From positions 1-36,234 of IMG/VR virus record IMGVR_UViG_3300042566_001404: 36,234 bases of DNA; one strand, 5' to 3'. Shown piece by piece: positions 24,140-32,323 of the stretch; within the stretch, counting starts at the first letter, position 1, and the number at the start of each line of letters is the position of its first letter. Origin of the DNA: a virus. A program made the position numbers and the translations under genes. The notes below the pieces were generated by a model that saw nothing but the letters and a program-made list of their open reading frames with translations, had not been told where the DNA came from and did not search any database.

Positions 24140-24840
24140 CCAGCCAAGCCATCACCTCAGAAATTCAGAAGCTGGCCCCGAGCGCGGTCATCGAGCTCTT
24201 TGTGCTGGACCTGTCTCTCTTCAACGAGGGGGTGGTTCGGTTTCACGCGGGTACCAATGAGCTGCGCCGTCAGGTGGTCTGGCAGGGCAACACCTACGAG
24301 CCGTTTCCCATTCAAGCCGAAGGCTTCGAGTTCAACGGCAACGGTCAGGTGCCGCGCCCCAAGCTCAAGGTGGCCAACGTCACAGGCAGCATCACCGCGC
24401 TCATCCTGTCCTACCAGGACCTCGTGGGGGCTAAAGTCACCAGAAAGCGCACGCTCCTGAAGTATCTGGATGCGGTGAACTTTATCTCTGGGGCCAATCC
24501 GACAGCGGACGCCACGGCTGAATTTGCCGACGATGTGTATTTCATTGACCGCAAGTCGCGTGAAACCCGGGATGTGGTCGAGTTTGAGCTGGCGGCCGCT
24601 TTTGATCTGGAAGGGGTGTCTCTGCCCCGGCGACAGATCGTGCAAAACGTCTGCCCCTGGCTCTACCGTGGCTCTGAATGTGGTTACACCGGCACTGCTT
24701 ACTTCAATGCCAATGACGAAACCGTGAGCTCACGAGCGCAGGATGCTTGTGGCAAACGTCTGATGTCCTGTCAGAAGCGCTTCGGGGCGAACGCCGAGTT
24801 GCCCTTTGGCGGGTTTCCTGCAGCGGGGTTGATCCGGTGA
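24136..24840 (+). CDS. Minor tail protein L-like, Fe-S cysteines
   Basis: A 234-residue lambda gpL-type tail tip protein. N-terminal half: LAPSAVIELFVLDLSLFN, VVWQGNTYEPFPIQAEGFEF. The C-terminal domain has four cysteines, C173 and C182 (NVCPWLYRGSECGYTG) and C205 and C212 (DACGKRLMSCQKRFG), and ends FGGFPAAGLIR. In lambda gpL the corresponding region binds an iron-sulfur cluster, and the cysteine set here is compatible with this. It sits between M and K. The one-base overlap with the K gene (TGATG) indicates coupling. Confidence 0.9.
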   Translation: MTSQAITSEIQKLAPSAVIELFVLDLSLFNEGVVRFHAGTNELRRQVVWQGNTYEPFPIQAEGFEFNGNGQVPRPKLKVANVTGSITALILSYQDLVGAKVTRKRTLLKYLDAVNFISGANPTADATAEFADDVYFIDRKSRETRDVVEFELAAAFDLEGVSLPRRQIVQNVCPWLYRGSECGYTGTAYFNANDETVSSRAQDACGKRLMSCQKRFGANAELPFGGFPAAGLIR

Positions 24841-25568
24841 TGCTCGAGACCAACCAGACGCTGGCGCTGTCCCACGCTGCTCGGGAGTTTCCCCGCGAGG
24901 CATGTGGTCTGCTCGTCATTCACAAGGGCCGGGAGACCTATGTCCCGTGCCGAAACATCGGCGTGGGGACCGATCAGTTTGTGATCCACCCCGAGGACTA
25001 TGTGCGCGCCGACCAACTTGGCGAGATCGTGGGGGTGTTTCATTCCCACCCCAATCTGCGTCCTGACCCCAGCCAGGCTGACCGTGTGGCCTGTGAAGCC
25101 ACGGCGCTGCCCTGGTTCATCGTGAGTTTCCCGGCTGCGCATTGGACCGAGTTGCAGCCGCAAGGCTATGTCGCCCCGCTGGTCGGCCGTGAATGGGCGC
25201 ATGGCGTGCTCGATTGCTACTCGCTGATCCGGGACTGGTACGCCCAGGAGCGCGGCATTGACCTGCCCGATTTCGCACGCTTTGACGAGTGGTGGAAGCG
25301 CGGCGGGAATCTGTACATGGACAACTTCGCTGGCGCGGGTTTCCACGTGGTGGAGGCCTCCGACATGAATCCGGGCGATGTCCTGCTGATGCAGGTTGCA
25401 TCGCCTGTACCGAATCACGCTGCCATTTACCTGGGCGACGAACTCATCTTGCATCACCTGCAGGGCAGGCTGTCCAGTCGCGATGTCTATGGCGGCTACT
25501 GGCAAAAGATCACCACCCACACCCTAAGACATCAACTTCTGAATGGTCACGATTCTTTTACTCGGTGA
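24840..25568 (+). CDS. Tail assembly K-like: JAMM + NlpC/P60 domains
   Basis: A 242-residue two-domain hydrolase. Residues 1-115 form a JAMM/MPN domain with E20 and the metal motif H68-x-H70 ... S78-x2-D81. Residues 116-230 form an NlpC/P60 cysteine peptidase with C126 (GVLDCYSLI), H193 (PNHAAIYL) and a third His near 205 (ILHHLQGR). Lambda gpK has the same order. The NlpC part is thought to cut peptidoglycan stems during assembly or DNA entry. The ATG at 24840 is chosen over a far longer upstream frame lying within L. All key residues are present. Confidence 0.92.
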   Translation: MLETNQTLALSHAAREFPREACGLLVIHKGRETYVPCRNIGVGTDQFVIHPEDYVRADQLGEIVGVFHSHPNLRPDPSQADRVACEATALPWFIVSFPAAHWTELQPQGYVAPLVGREWAHGVLDCYSLIRDWYAQERGIDLPDFARFDEWWKRGGNLYMDNFAGAGFHVVEASDMNPGDVLLMQVASPVPNHAAIYLGDELILHHLQGRLSSRDVYGGYWQKITTHTLRHQLLNGHDSFTR

Positions 25569-26136
25569 ACTGGGCAAGCGCTTCGGGCGACGCCACAGGA
25601 TGGCAGTGGCCTCAGCCGCTGAGGCTGTGCGCGCCCTGTGCGCCAACTTCCCCGGCTTCGAGCGAGAACTGGTTGCCTCGGGCGAACGTGGGGTGGGCTA
25701 CCGGGTGTTAGCCGGGCGTGACGCCCTTAGCCTGGACCAGTTGCACGAGCCCAGTGGCCAGCAACGCATCACCATCGCCCCGGTCGTATCCGGGGCAGGA
25801 GGCAACGGTCTGGGCCAGATCCTCCTGGGCGCTGCCTTGATCGCGGTGTCCTGGTGGAACCCGATGGGCTGGGCCGCAGCAGGCTCGTTCCTGTCTCAGG
25901 CCACGCTGTATTCGGTGGGCACTTCGATGATTTTGGGTGGTGTGGCCCAGATGATTGCTCCAACGGCCAAGGCGCAGGATCCATCCGAGCGGCCAGGCAA
26001 CCAGCCCAGTTATGTTTTCAACGGGGCGGTCAACACCACGGCGCAGGGCCATCCCGTACCCGTGGGTTACGGCCGCCTCATCGTCGGCTCGGCCGTGATC
26101 AGCGCGGGAATTGATGTGGACGAGATCGCAGTATGA
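25543..26136 (+). CDS. Tail assembly protein I-like
   Basis: A 197-residue lambda gpI-type protein. It opens with a ubiquitin-like beta-grasp segment (VTILLLGELGKRFGRRH, AVASAAEAVRALCANFPGFE), has a Gly/Ala-rich hydrophobic part with GLGQILLGAALIAVSWWNP and GTSMILGGVAQMIAPT, and ends in FNGAVNTTAQGHPVPVGYG and RLIVGSAVISAGID. It is needed for tail-tip assembly and is not found in mature lambda tails. It overlaps K by 26 bases and J by four. Confidence 0.88.
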   Translation: MVTILLLGELGKRFGRRHRMAVASAAEAVRALCANFPGFERELVASGERGVGYRVLAGRDALSLDQLHEPSGQQRITIAPVVSGAGGNGLGQILLGAALIAVSWWNPMGWAAAGSFLSQATLYSVGTSMILGGVAQMIAPTAKAQDPSERPGNQPSYVFNGAVNTTAQGHPVPVGYGRLIVGSAVISAGIDVDEIAV

Positions 26137-29100
26137 ACACCCCTGAGTCTGGATTGATCATTGGCTCAGGCGGTGGCGGCAAGGGTGGAGGCGGTAGCGC
26201 CCGTGTGGCCCAGGAAGCTCCGGACAGCCTGCGCTCCAAGGCCTACGCCCGAGTGGTGGATCTGGTCTGCGAAGGTGAGATCGAAGGGTTGGCTGCTGGC
26301 CTGCAGTCGGTATACCTCGACGACACCCCGATCCAGAACCCGGACGGCAGCTACAACTTCACGGGGGTCACGCTCGAAACCCGACCCGGCACCCAGCAGC
26401 AAAGCTACATCCCTGGCTTCTCCTCGGTAGAAAACGAGGTGGCCGTGGGGGTGGAATGCAAGGCCAACCAGCCGGTGGTGCGAACCATCAACGACCCGGA
26501 TGTTGATGCCGTGCGCATCAAGGTCAGCATCCCGACCCTGACGCTGCAAGACACCACCAACGGAGACCTCAACGGCACCTCGGTCAGCTACGCGATCGAC
26601 GTGCAGGCGCACGGAGCCGGGTATGTCCAGATTCTGGCCGACACGGTGTCCGGCAAGACCACCTCACGCTACCAGCGCAGTTACTACATCCCTTTAACTG
26701 GCACCGGTCCCTGGGATGTGCGCCTTCGCCGCATCACTGCCGATTCAACGCAGACCAGCCTGCAGAACAAGACGTTTCTGGAGTCCTACACCGAGGTTAT
26801 CGAGAGCAAGCTGCGCTACCCCAACAGCGCCTTGATGGCCCTGCGGGTGGATGCCTCACAGTTCACCTCGATCCCTCGGCGCAGCTATGACCTCAAACTC
26901 CTGCGCGTTCGCATTCCCTCGAACTACTTTCCCGAGACCCGCTCGTATGCCGGGGTTTGGGACGGAACCTTCAAGGTGGCCTGGACGGACAACCCGGCCT
27001 GGTGTTTCTATGACCTGGTGACCAGCACCCGCTACGGGCTGGGCAGCTTCATCCCCGAGTCGCAGGTGGACAAGTGGGCGCTGTACCGGGTAGCCCGCTA
27101 CTGTGATGAGCTTGTGCCCAATGGGCTGGGCGGCTATGAGCCGCGCTTCACCTGTAACCTGTACCTGCAAAGCCGCGAGCAGGCCTACAAGGTGGTGCAA
27201 GACATGGCCTCGATCTTTCGGGGCATGGCTTACTGGTCGGGGGGGGCCATCACCGTGACCCAGGACGCGCCGCAGGATGCGGTCTACCAGTTCACGGCCG
27301 CCAACGTCATCGGTGGCGAGTTCGCCTACCAAGGTTCATCCGCCAGGGCTAGGCACACCGTGGCTCTGGTTAGCTGGGTGGACCCCGATGATTTCTACCG
27401 CCAGAAGGTGGAATACGTCGAGGACATGGCGGGCATTGCACGCTATGGTGTGGTGCAGGCCGATGTGGTGGCCATGGGCTGCACCTCCCGTGGCCAGGCC
27501 AACCGGGTGGGCAAGTGGCTGCTGTACTCCGAGCAGTCCGAATCGGAAATCATCACCTTCCGCACAGGGCTGGAAGGCGCTGTTGTTCGTCCCGGCGATG
27601 TCATCAAGGTTGCAGACAGCAGCCGGAGTGGCCTACGCTTGGGTGGACGCATCGCTGCGGCAACCACGGTGAGCGTCACGCTGGATCAGGACCTTCCCGC
27701 CGGTTCGTGGCGCATCTCTGTGCTGCTGCCCACGGGTGCGGTGGAGGAACGCCAAGTCGGATCCCTCTCTGGACGCGCGGTTGGTGTGACCAGTGCATTT
27801 TCCACAGCGCCTCAGGCGGGTGCCATCTGGGTGCTGGCCTCCACGCAGGTGGAAGTCCAACTGTTCAGGGTGGTTCAGGTTGCCGAGAGCGAGCCGGGCA
27901 TCCACGAAGTGACGGCGTTGGCCCACAACCCTGACAAGTACGGTGCGATCGAGCAGGGTCTGGCCCTGCAGCCGCGAGACATCACAGTGCTTTCGAGCAC
28001 GCCTGCAGCGCCCACGGGCTTGGTGGTCACCGAGAGCCTGTACCGAGTCAAGGACCAGGCCCTCGTGCTCATCCAGGTGGGCTGGGAGCAGGTCTTCGGC
28101 GCGCTGGAGTACCAGGTGAGCTACCGGGTCAATGGTGGCAATACCATCACCTTGCCCCGCGTCTCCAGCACCTATCTGGAGATTCGTAACGCAGAGGCCG
28201 GGGACTATGTGTTCACGGTGAGGGCGGTGGGCGTGTCCGGCAAGCTCGGAACCTCGGCCACCCTGAGCCAGGCCATCCTGGGCAAGTTGCAGCCCCCGGA
28301 CGATGTGCAGGACTTTGTGGTCCTACGCCGCACGACCGATCTACTGCTGAGCTGGAGCGCCAACACCGATGCCGACCTGGCCGGGTACGAGGTTCGCGTT
28401 GGCACCGGCTGGGATGCTGGCACTCTGGTTGGGCAGACCGCTGGCACCCAGCTCGTACATGACCAGAGCGAATCGGGCCAGTACAACTACTTCATCCGGG
28501 CCTTCGACACCTCTGGCAAGTACAGCCAGCATGTCACCACTTTTCTGTTGACTCTGCTGGCGCCTGCTGCGGTGCGGCAGTTCGATGTGGTGCAGTCGGC
28601 CAACCGGCTGGAGTTTCGGTGGCTGCCCAATGCCGAGCCCGAGGTAGTGGCCTACGAGCTGCGCGAAGGCACGGCCTGGGACACATCGATCTTCATTGCC
28701 GAGGTCAAGTCCAGCAGCTTCACACTGCCCTCGGGTTTTGATGGTGAGCGCAGTTTCTGGATCAAGGCGATCGCATCGCCCGGCATCTATTCCGATGAGG
28801 CCACCTTTGTCTCTACCGTGGTGGCCCAGCCGCAAAACGCCAACCTGCTGGTCACCATCGATGCCCAGGCCACCCGGTTCCCCGGGGTGAAGCACTTTGC
28901 CTCGGTCGAGTCGGTCAACAGTGAGGATGTGCTTCGCATGGACAGTGGGGTGGCGCAGTCTGAGTACCTCTTCGAGGTGAGTCTACCGACCAGCTACCGG
29001 GCGCAGAACACGTTGCTGGCCAGCATCGGGGCCACTTTGGACGACCGGGAGACCTGGTCGACGGCCAACTACATCTGGAGCAGCAATGCGGCCAAGCGGC

Positions 29101-29642
29101 AGTGGACCTATGACGGTGCACTCAAGAGCATCGAGGCCCGGTTTCAGATGGCGCGTGAGGATGCGCTGCAGGCCGGAGAGCTCTATGGCTGGCGCCTCAA
29201 CGGGGCGCTATCGGGGTATGGAAGCCCGGGTAGTGGTGAGGCCGTTGGCGTGAGCTATGGCGATGGGCGCTACGGCAGCGGGGTGCTGGTCAAGGACACG
29301 ACCCGGGTTTCCTGGGCCGTGAGTATCCCCGGCATCTTCCATGTGAGCTTCTGGTTCATCTCCAACCAGATCACCACCTCGGTCATCTGGACAGCCACTG
29401 GTGTCGGGGTGAGCCTGCTGGTCGGCTTTGATGCGGTCACGGGCTCGTTCTTCCTGGAGGACCAGCTCTTCAACCGGATCGTGGTGCCATACCCCGTGAA
29501 CGTCAGCGACCGGATCTGCCTGGGCGTGTGCCAGACGGCCACCGAGCGCAGGCTCTTTGTCGGAAAGATGGGCGGTGAGGTGCAATGCGCCAGCAAAGCA
29601 TTGGCACCCACAGCCGGGTACACGGCACTCAAGCTTTATTGA
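26133..29642 (+). CDS. Central tail tip / host specificity protein J-like
   Basis: A 1169-residue protein of the lambda gpJ family. The Gly-rich start (SGGGGKGGGGSARVAQEAPD) is followed by SKAYARVVDLVCEGEIEGLA, and the tail-tip core includes SIPRRSYDLKLLRVRIPSNY, AWTDNPAWCFYDLVTSTRYG and MASIFRGMAYWSGG. Three fibronectin III-like repeats lie at about 622-715, 718-805 and 808-895. The last 140 residues look like a LamG/concanavalin-type beta domain (VSYGDGRYGSGVL, WAVSIPGIFHVSFWF), probably the host-contacting end. Three copies form the tip. Start overlaps I (ATGA). Confidence 0.93.
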   Translation: MNTPESGLIIGSGGGGKGGGGSARVAQEAPDSLRSKAYARVVDLVCEGEIEGLAAGLQSVYLDDTPIQNPDGSYNFTGVTLETRPGTQQQSYIPGFSSVENEVAVGVECKANQPVVRTINDPDVDAVRIKVSIPTLTLQDTTNGDLNGTSVSYAIDVQAHGAGYVQILADTVSGKTTSRYQRSYYIPLTGTGPWDVRLRRITADSTQTSLQNKTFLESYTEVIESKLRYPNSALMALRVDASQFTSIPRRSYDLKLLRVRIPSNYFPETRSYAGVWDGTFKVAWTDNPAWCFYDLVTSTRYGLGSFIPESQVDKWALYRVARYCDELVPNGLGGYEPRFTCNLYLQSREQAYKVVQDMASIFRGMAYWSGGAITVTQDAPQDAVYQFTAANVIGGEFAYQGSSARARHTVALVSWVDPDDFYRQKVEYVEDMAGIARYGVVQADVVAMGCTSRGQANRVGKWLLYSEQSESEIITFRTGLEGAVVRPGDVIKVADSSRSGLRLGGRIAAATTVSVTLDQDLPAGSWRISVLLPTGAVEERQVGSLSGRAVGVTSAFSTAPQAGAIWVLASTQVEVQLFRVVQVAESEPGIHEVTALAHNPDKYGAIEQGLALQPRDITVLSSTPAAPTGLVVTESLYRVKDQALVLIQVGWEQVFGALEYQVSYRVNGGNTITLPRVSSTYLEIRNAEAGDYVFTVRAVGVSGKLGTSATLSQAILGKLQPPDDVQDFVVLRRTTDLLLSWSANTDADLAGYEVRVGTGWDAGTLVGQTAGTQLVHDQSESGQYNYFIRAFDTSGKYSQHVTTFLLTLLAPAAVRQFDVVQSANRLEFRWLPNAEPEVVAYELREGTAWDTSIFIAEVKSSSFTLPSGFDGERSFWIKAIASPGIYSDEATFVSTVVAQPQNANLLVTIDAQATRFPGVKHFASVESVNSEDVLRMDSGVAQSEYLFEVSLPTSYRAQNTLLASIGATLDDRETWSTANYIWSSNAAKRQWTYDGALKSIEARFQMAREDALQAGELYGWRLNGALSGYGSPGSGEAVGVSYGDGRYGSGVLVKDTTRVSWAVSIPGIFHVSFWFISNQITTSVIWTATGVGVSLLVGFDAVTGSFFLEDQLFNRIVVPYPVNVSDRICLGVCQTATERRLFVGKMGGEVQCASKALAPTAGYTALKLY

Positions 29643-29726
29643 ACGGGGAATCCCCCAAACACGGGCGCTGCATCGCAAGGTGTGGCGCCCATTTCATTTG
29701 CAAACCCCAAAGAAAGGGAATGACCC

Positions 29727-30173
29727 ATGATGGAAGAGGGCATGAGCATCAAAGGCTCGATTACGCTGGTGCTGGCCAAGCCCACGGGCGAGGTCGAAGT
29801 GGTCCACAAGGACAACATCATCGTCAACGGCGGCTTTGACTTCGTGGCCGACGCGATTGGCAACTCGGGCAGCCGACCTGGCGTCATGGGCTGGATCGCA
29901 GTGGGCACTGGCACCACCGCTGCTGCCGCAACGCAGACCGCACTGGTCACCGAAATCAAGCGCAACGCGGCCACTTACGCCCACACTGCTGGCACCAAGG
30001 TGTTCACCTTCACGGCCAGCTACGCGGCGGGCGACGCCACCGGGGCACTCACGGAAGCGGGCGTTTTCAATGCTGCCACGGCAGGCATCATGTTCGACCG
30101 GGTGGTCTTCCCGGTGGTGAACAAGGGGGTGGACGACAGCCTCACGGCCGTCTTTACCTTCACCATGAGCTGA
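29727..30173 (+). CDS. Hypothetical tail protein
   Basis: A 148-residue protein with AAAGGGAA eight bases before ATG. It begins MSIKGSITLVLAKPTGEVEV after a short extension, then DNIIVNGGFDFVADAIGNSG, GWIAVGTGTTAAAATQTALV, and ends FDRVVFPVVNKGVDDSLTAVF. The sequence is beta-rich and resembles small tail-tip-attached proteins in phages where J is followed by such genes; no motif proves it. The 84-bp gap before it holds a weak hairpin GGGCGC/GCGCCC (29663-29690). Confidence 0.7.
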   Translation: MMEEGMSIKGSITLVLAKPTGEVEVVHKDNIIVNGGFDFVADAIGNSGSRPGVMGWIAVGTGTTAAAATQTALVTEIKRNAATYAHTAGTKVFTFTASYAAGDATGALTEAGVFNAATAGIMFDRVVFPVVNKGVDDSLTAVFTFTMS

Positions 30174-30186
30174 TCGGGCGCCTGAG

Positions 30187-31377
30187 ATGGCCGAGACCGT
30201 CAACGTCTCCAGCTCCCCGGGGCCCAATTACAGCTGGTCCTCAGGCACGTTCACCTGGGGGAGTGCCACGGCAGGCAAGAACTGGTCAACGGCTTACCCT
30301 GCCGTCTACGCCCTGAGCGTGGCCACGGACCTGAGTTTTGCCGAGCTGGTTCAGAAACTGGGCATCAAGCGAAGTTCAGAGACCCTGGCCTTTGCAGAAA
30401 AGCCCAGTCGGGCGGTGACCCTCAGCAAGTTCGAGACCTTGAACTTCGTGGAGACCTACACCGACCTGATCGCCTTCGTGCTGCGTTTCGTGGAGTCGCT
30501 GACCTTCTCGGAGAAGTACGCCCGCTCCGGCACCAAGGCAGTGTTTGAGGTGTTTCAGGTGGCCGAAGGGCTGGCGCGGCAACTGGCCCTGCGCAAGTAC
30601 GAAACGCTGGCGCTGGCCGAGACCTACACGGACCTCATTGCCTACATCCTTCGCGTCGCAGAAAACCTGAGCTTTGCAGAAAAGTCAGCCAAGGCCATGA
30701 CCAAGCCGCAAGGCGAAAGCTTTGGCATGAGTGATGCGCTGGCCCGCTCGCAGGTCAAACGGGTGGCCGAAGCCTTCTCGTTTGCTGAAAGCCTGGGCCG
30801 AACGGTTGCTTATCGGTTGGCCATAAGCGAAGGCTTTGCCATCGCCGAGGCGCTGCGCCGGGCCCAGACCCTGAAGCTCAGTGAAGCCCTGAGCCTGGCC
30901 GAGCAGTACCGGCGCCGGGCCAATGGGGTGATCAGCGACATGATCGTGGCCAGCACCGAGATCACCGCGCAGGACTTCATGGACATCCTGGAGTCGGGCC
31001 ATCCGCCCGGGTACACCAACTTCCGGGATTTCATCCAAGGCGACTACACCTACCAGCGAGCACTTTTCAGGGCGATCCTGACTTCGAGCAACGCGGACAG
31101 GGGCTACATCGATGGCCTGCGCGTCACGGTGGACGTGCCTGATGTGTTTGACCGGGGCACGGCGCAGGTGGTCACAGCCGCCAATGGCGTGACCGTGGTG
31201 TTCACCAGGCAGTTCCGCGTGGCACCTGAAGTCACGCTGACTTTCAAAGGTGGCACGACCATCGCCGTCCCCCGAATCCTGGGTTCGGTCTCCATCACGG
31301 GCTTCACCGCTGTTCTTGAAAACACCTCTGGCACACGCGTGACCGGGGCCATCTCCTGGGTCGCACAGGGTTACTGA
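30187..31377 (+). CDS. Tail fibre-like protein with 18/20-residue repeats
   Basis: A 396-residue protein. The N-terminal 45 residues are aromatic and Ser-rich (NYSWSSGTFTWGSATAG). Residues 47-245 are eleven degenerate units with pattern E-x-[LF]-x-phi-x-E. The last 140 residues differ: IVASTEITAQDFMDILESGH, FRDFIQGDYTYQRALFRAIL, then a beta-rich end (VVFTRQFRVAPEVTLTFKGG, VLENTSGTRVTGAISWVAQG) like the receptor-binding ends of siphophage fibres. The repeats could form a helical or beta solenoid shaft. It lies 13 bases after the previous tail gene and 9 before the tail fibre. Its exact place in the virion is unknown. Confidence 0.75.
   Translation: MAETVNVSSSPGPNYSWSSGTFTWGSATAGKNWSTAYPAVYALSVATDLSFAELVQKLGIKRSSETLAFAEKPSRAVTLSKFETLNFVETYTDLIAFVLRFVESLTFSEKYARSGTKAVFEVFQVAEGLARQLALRKYETLALAETYTDLIAYILRVAENLSFAEKSAKAMTKPQGESFGMSDALARSQVKRVAEAFSFAESLGRTVAYRLAISEGFAIAEALRRAQTLKLSEALSLAEQYRRRANGVISDMIVASTEITAQDFMDILESGHPPGYTNFRDFIQGDYTYQRALFRAILTSSNADRGYIDGLRVTVDVPDVFDRGTAQVVTAANGVTVVFTRQFRVAPEVTLTFKGGTTIAVPRILGSVSITGFTAVLENTSGTRVTGAISWVAQGY
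30325..30921 (+). repeat. Coding repeat array, 56-residue super-period
   Basis: The leading acidic residue of each unit falls at residues 65, 83, 103, 121, 139, 159, 177, 195, 215 and 233, with a partial unit at 47. Spacings are 18, 20, 18, 18, 20, 18, 18, 20, 18. The second acidic residue is always six later. Units at 82-110 and 138-166 are most alike, sharing ETYTDLIA. The DNA repeats are diverged. Confidence 0.8.
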
Positions 31378-31386
31378 AGAAACCAA

Positions 31387-32310
31387 ATGCAGAACTACAC
31401 CGAAATCCCATCCTCCACGACGCTCTCGGACTCCTTGTCCCAGATCCTGAACAACGACAAGACGGCGTTGTCTCTCTCCAGTGGGACGTCATTCCCGACC
31501 GTGAACCTGCAGCAGGGCATGCCGTGCTTCAGGACCGATGAGCAAAAGCTCTATGTCCTCACCGTGGTCAGTCCTGCCACGTGGAAGATGGTCATCGACC
31601 TTTCGGCCGCCGTGGGCAAGGTGGCCAATGCGGACCTGCTCGACGGAATTGACTCGACCGGCTTTGCGCTGGCCGGGCACAACCATGATGCGGCCTATGC
31701 CGCGCTGGGCCACAACCACAACGCCACTTACCTGGGCATCACTGCCAAGGCGGCGGATGCCGACAAGCTTGATGGCCTGGACTCCACGGCCTTTGTGCGA
31801 TCGGTCAATGGCAATGGGCCAGATGCGAATGGCAACTCCACTGTGCCGATCGATCTGTCCAGCCGGGTGGCCAAGACGGGCGACACCATGTCTGGCACGC
31901 TCACGGTGCCGCGCCTACAGATCTCCAGTACGGCCAACTACCTGGACATGGTGGACCAGGACTGGGGCACGCGTTTCTTGCACCACAACCAGGGCCTCAT
32001 GGGATTTCTGAAATCCGATGGCAACTGGGACATGTACATGAACAACAGTGGCCAGATGTGGACCGCCAATTACGGCTGGCTGCACGACTACTTCTTCAGC
32101 ACCATCGCCAACTGTTTCATCGGCAACTGTCCGGGCAACACGGGAAACTGCAGTCCAGTGAGCAACAACGCGACATCTGTAGTTTCCAACTGCGGCAGTG
32201 CATCTTTTGTCCGCGATGAACTGGTGGACAACGGCAGCCAGATTGCTGTCCGGAGAACCCAATACAACTTCAATTGCAACTGCAATTGCAACTGCGATTG
32301 CTACTGCTAA
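31387..32310 (+). CDS. Tail fibre with Asn-Cys-rich C-terminal tail
   Basis: A 307-residue fibre protein. Residues 1-80 are an attachment-like region (SLSQILNNDKTALSLSSGT). Fibre motifs follow: LLDGIDSTGFA and KLDGLDSTAFV (84-94, 127-137) around two GHNH repeats (97-104, 108-115), a His-x-His pattern that binds metal in trimeric fibres, then TGDTMSGTLTV. The C-terminal part is unusual. Cys 243, 248, 255 and 269 each follow Asn, and the last twelve residues (296-307) alternate Asn/Asp/Tyr with Cys, giving six Cys. No intramolecular chaperone is present. It heads a four-gene unit with two modifying-type enzymes, whose substrate it probably is (inference). Confidence 0.85.
   Translation: MQNYTEIPSSTTLSDSLSQILNNDKTALSLSSGTSFPTVNLQQGMPCFRTDEQKLYVLTVVSPATWKMVIDLSAAVGKVANADLLDGIDSTGFALAGHNHDAAYAALGHNHNATYLGITAKAADADKLDGLDSTAFVRSVNGNGPDANGNSTVPIDLSSRVAKTGDTMSGTLTVPRLQISSTANYLDMVDQDWGTRFLHHNQGLMGFLKSDGNWDMYMNNSGQMWTANYGWLHDYFFSTIANCFIGNCPGNTGNCSPVSNNATSVVSNCGSASFVRDELVDNGSQIAVRRTQYNFNCNCNCNCDCYC
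32272..32307 (+). repeat. 12-bp tandem repeat coding the (NC)n tail
   Basis: Three tandem 12-bp units end directly at the TAA stop. Units 1 and 2 (32272-32283, 32284-32295) are identical, AATTGCAACTGC; unit 3 (32296-32307) differs at two positions, changing two Asn codons to Asp and Tyr while keeping every Cys. The array encodes the alternating Asn-Cys end of the fibre and could change length by slippage. Confidence 0.9.
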
Positions 32311-32323
32311 ACCAGGGAGCCAC

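Noticed and set aside
32198-32323. Alternative frame giving an Ile-Ala-Thr-Ala repeat instead of the Cys tail
   Set aside because: The oxygenase has a good ribosome-binding site at 32313 and starts at 32324; the Cys frame continues the fibre protein and already carries NC pairs upstream, so it is the real one.
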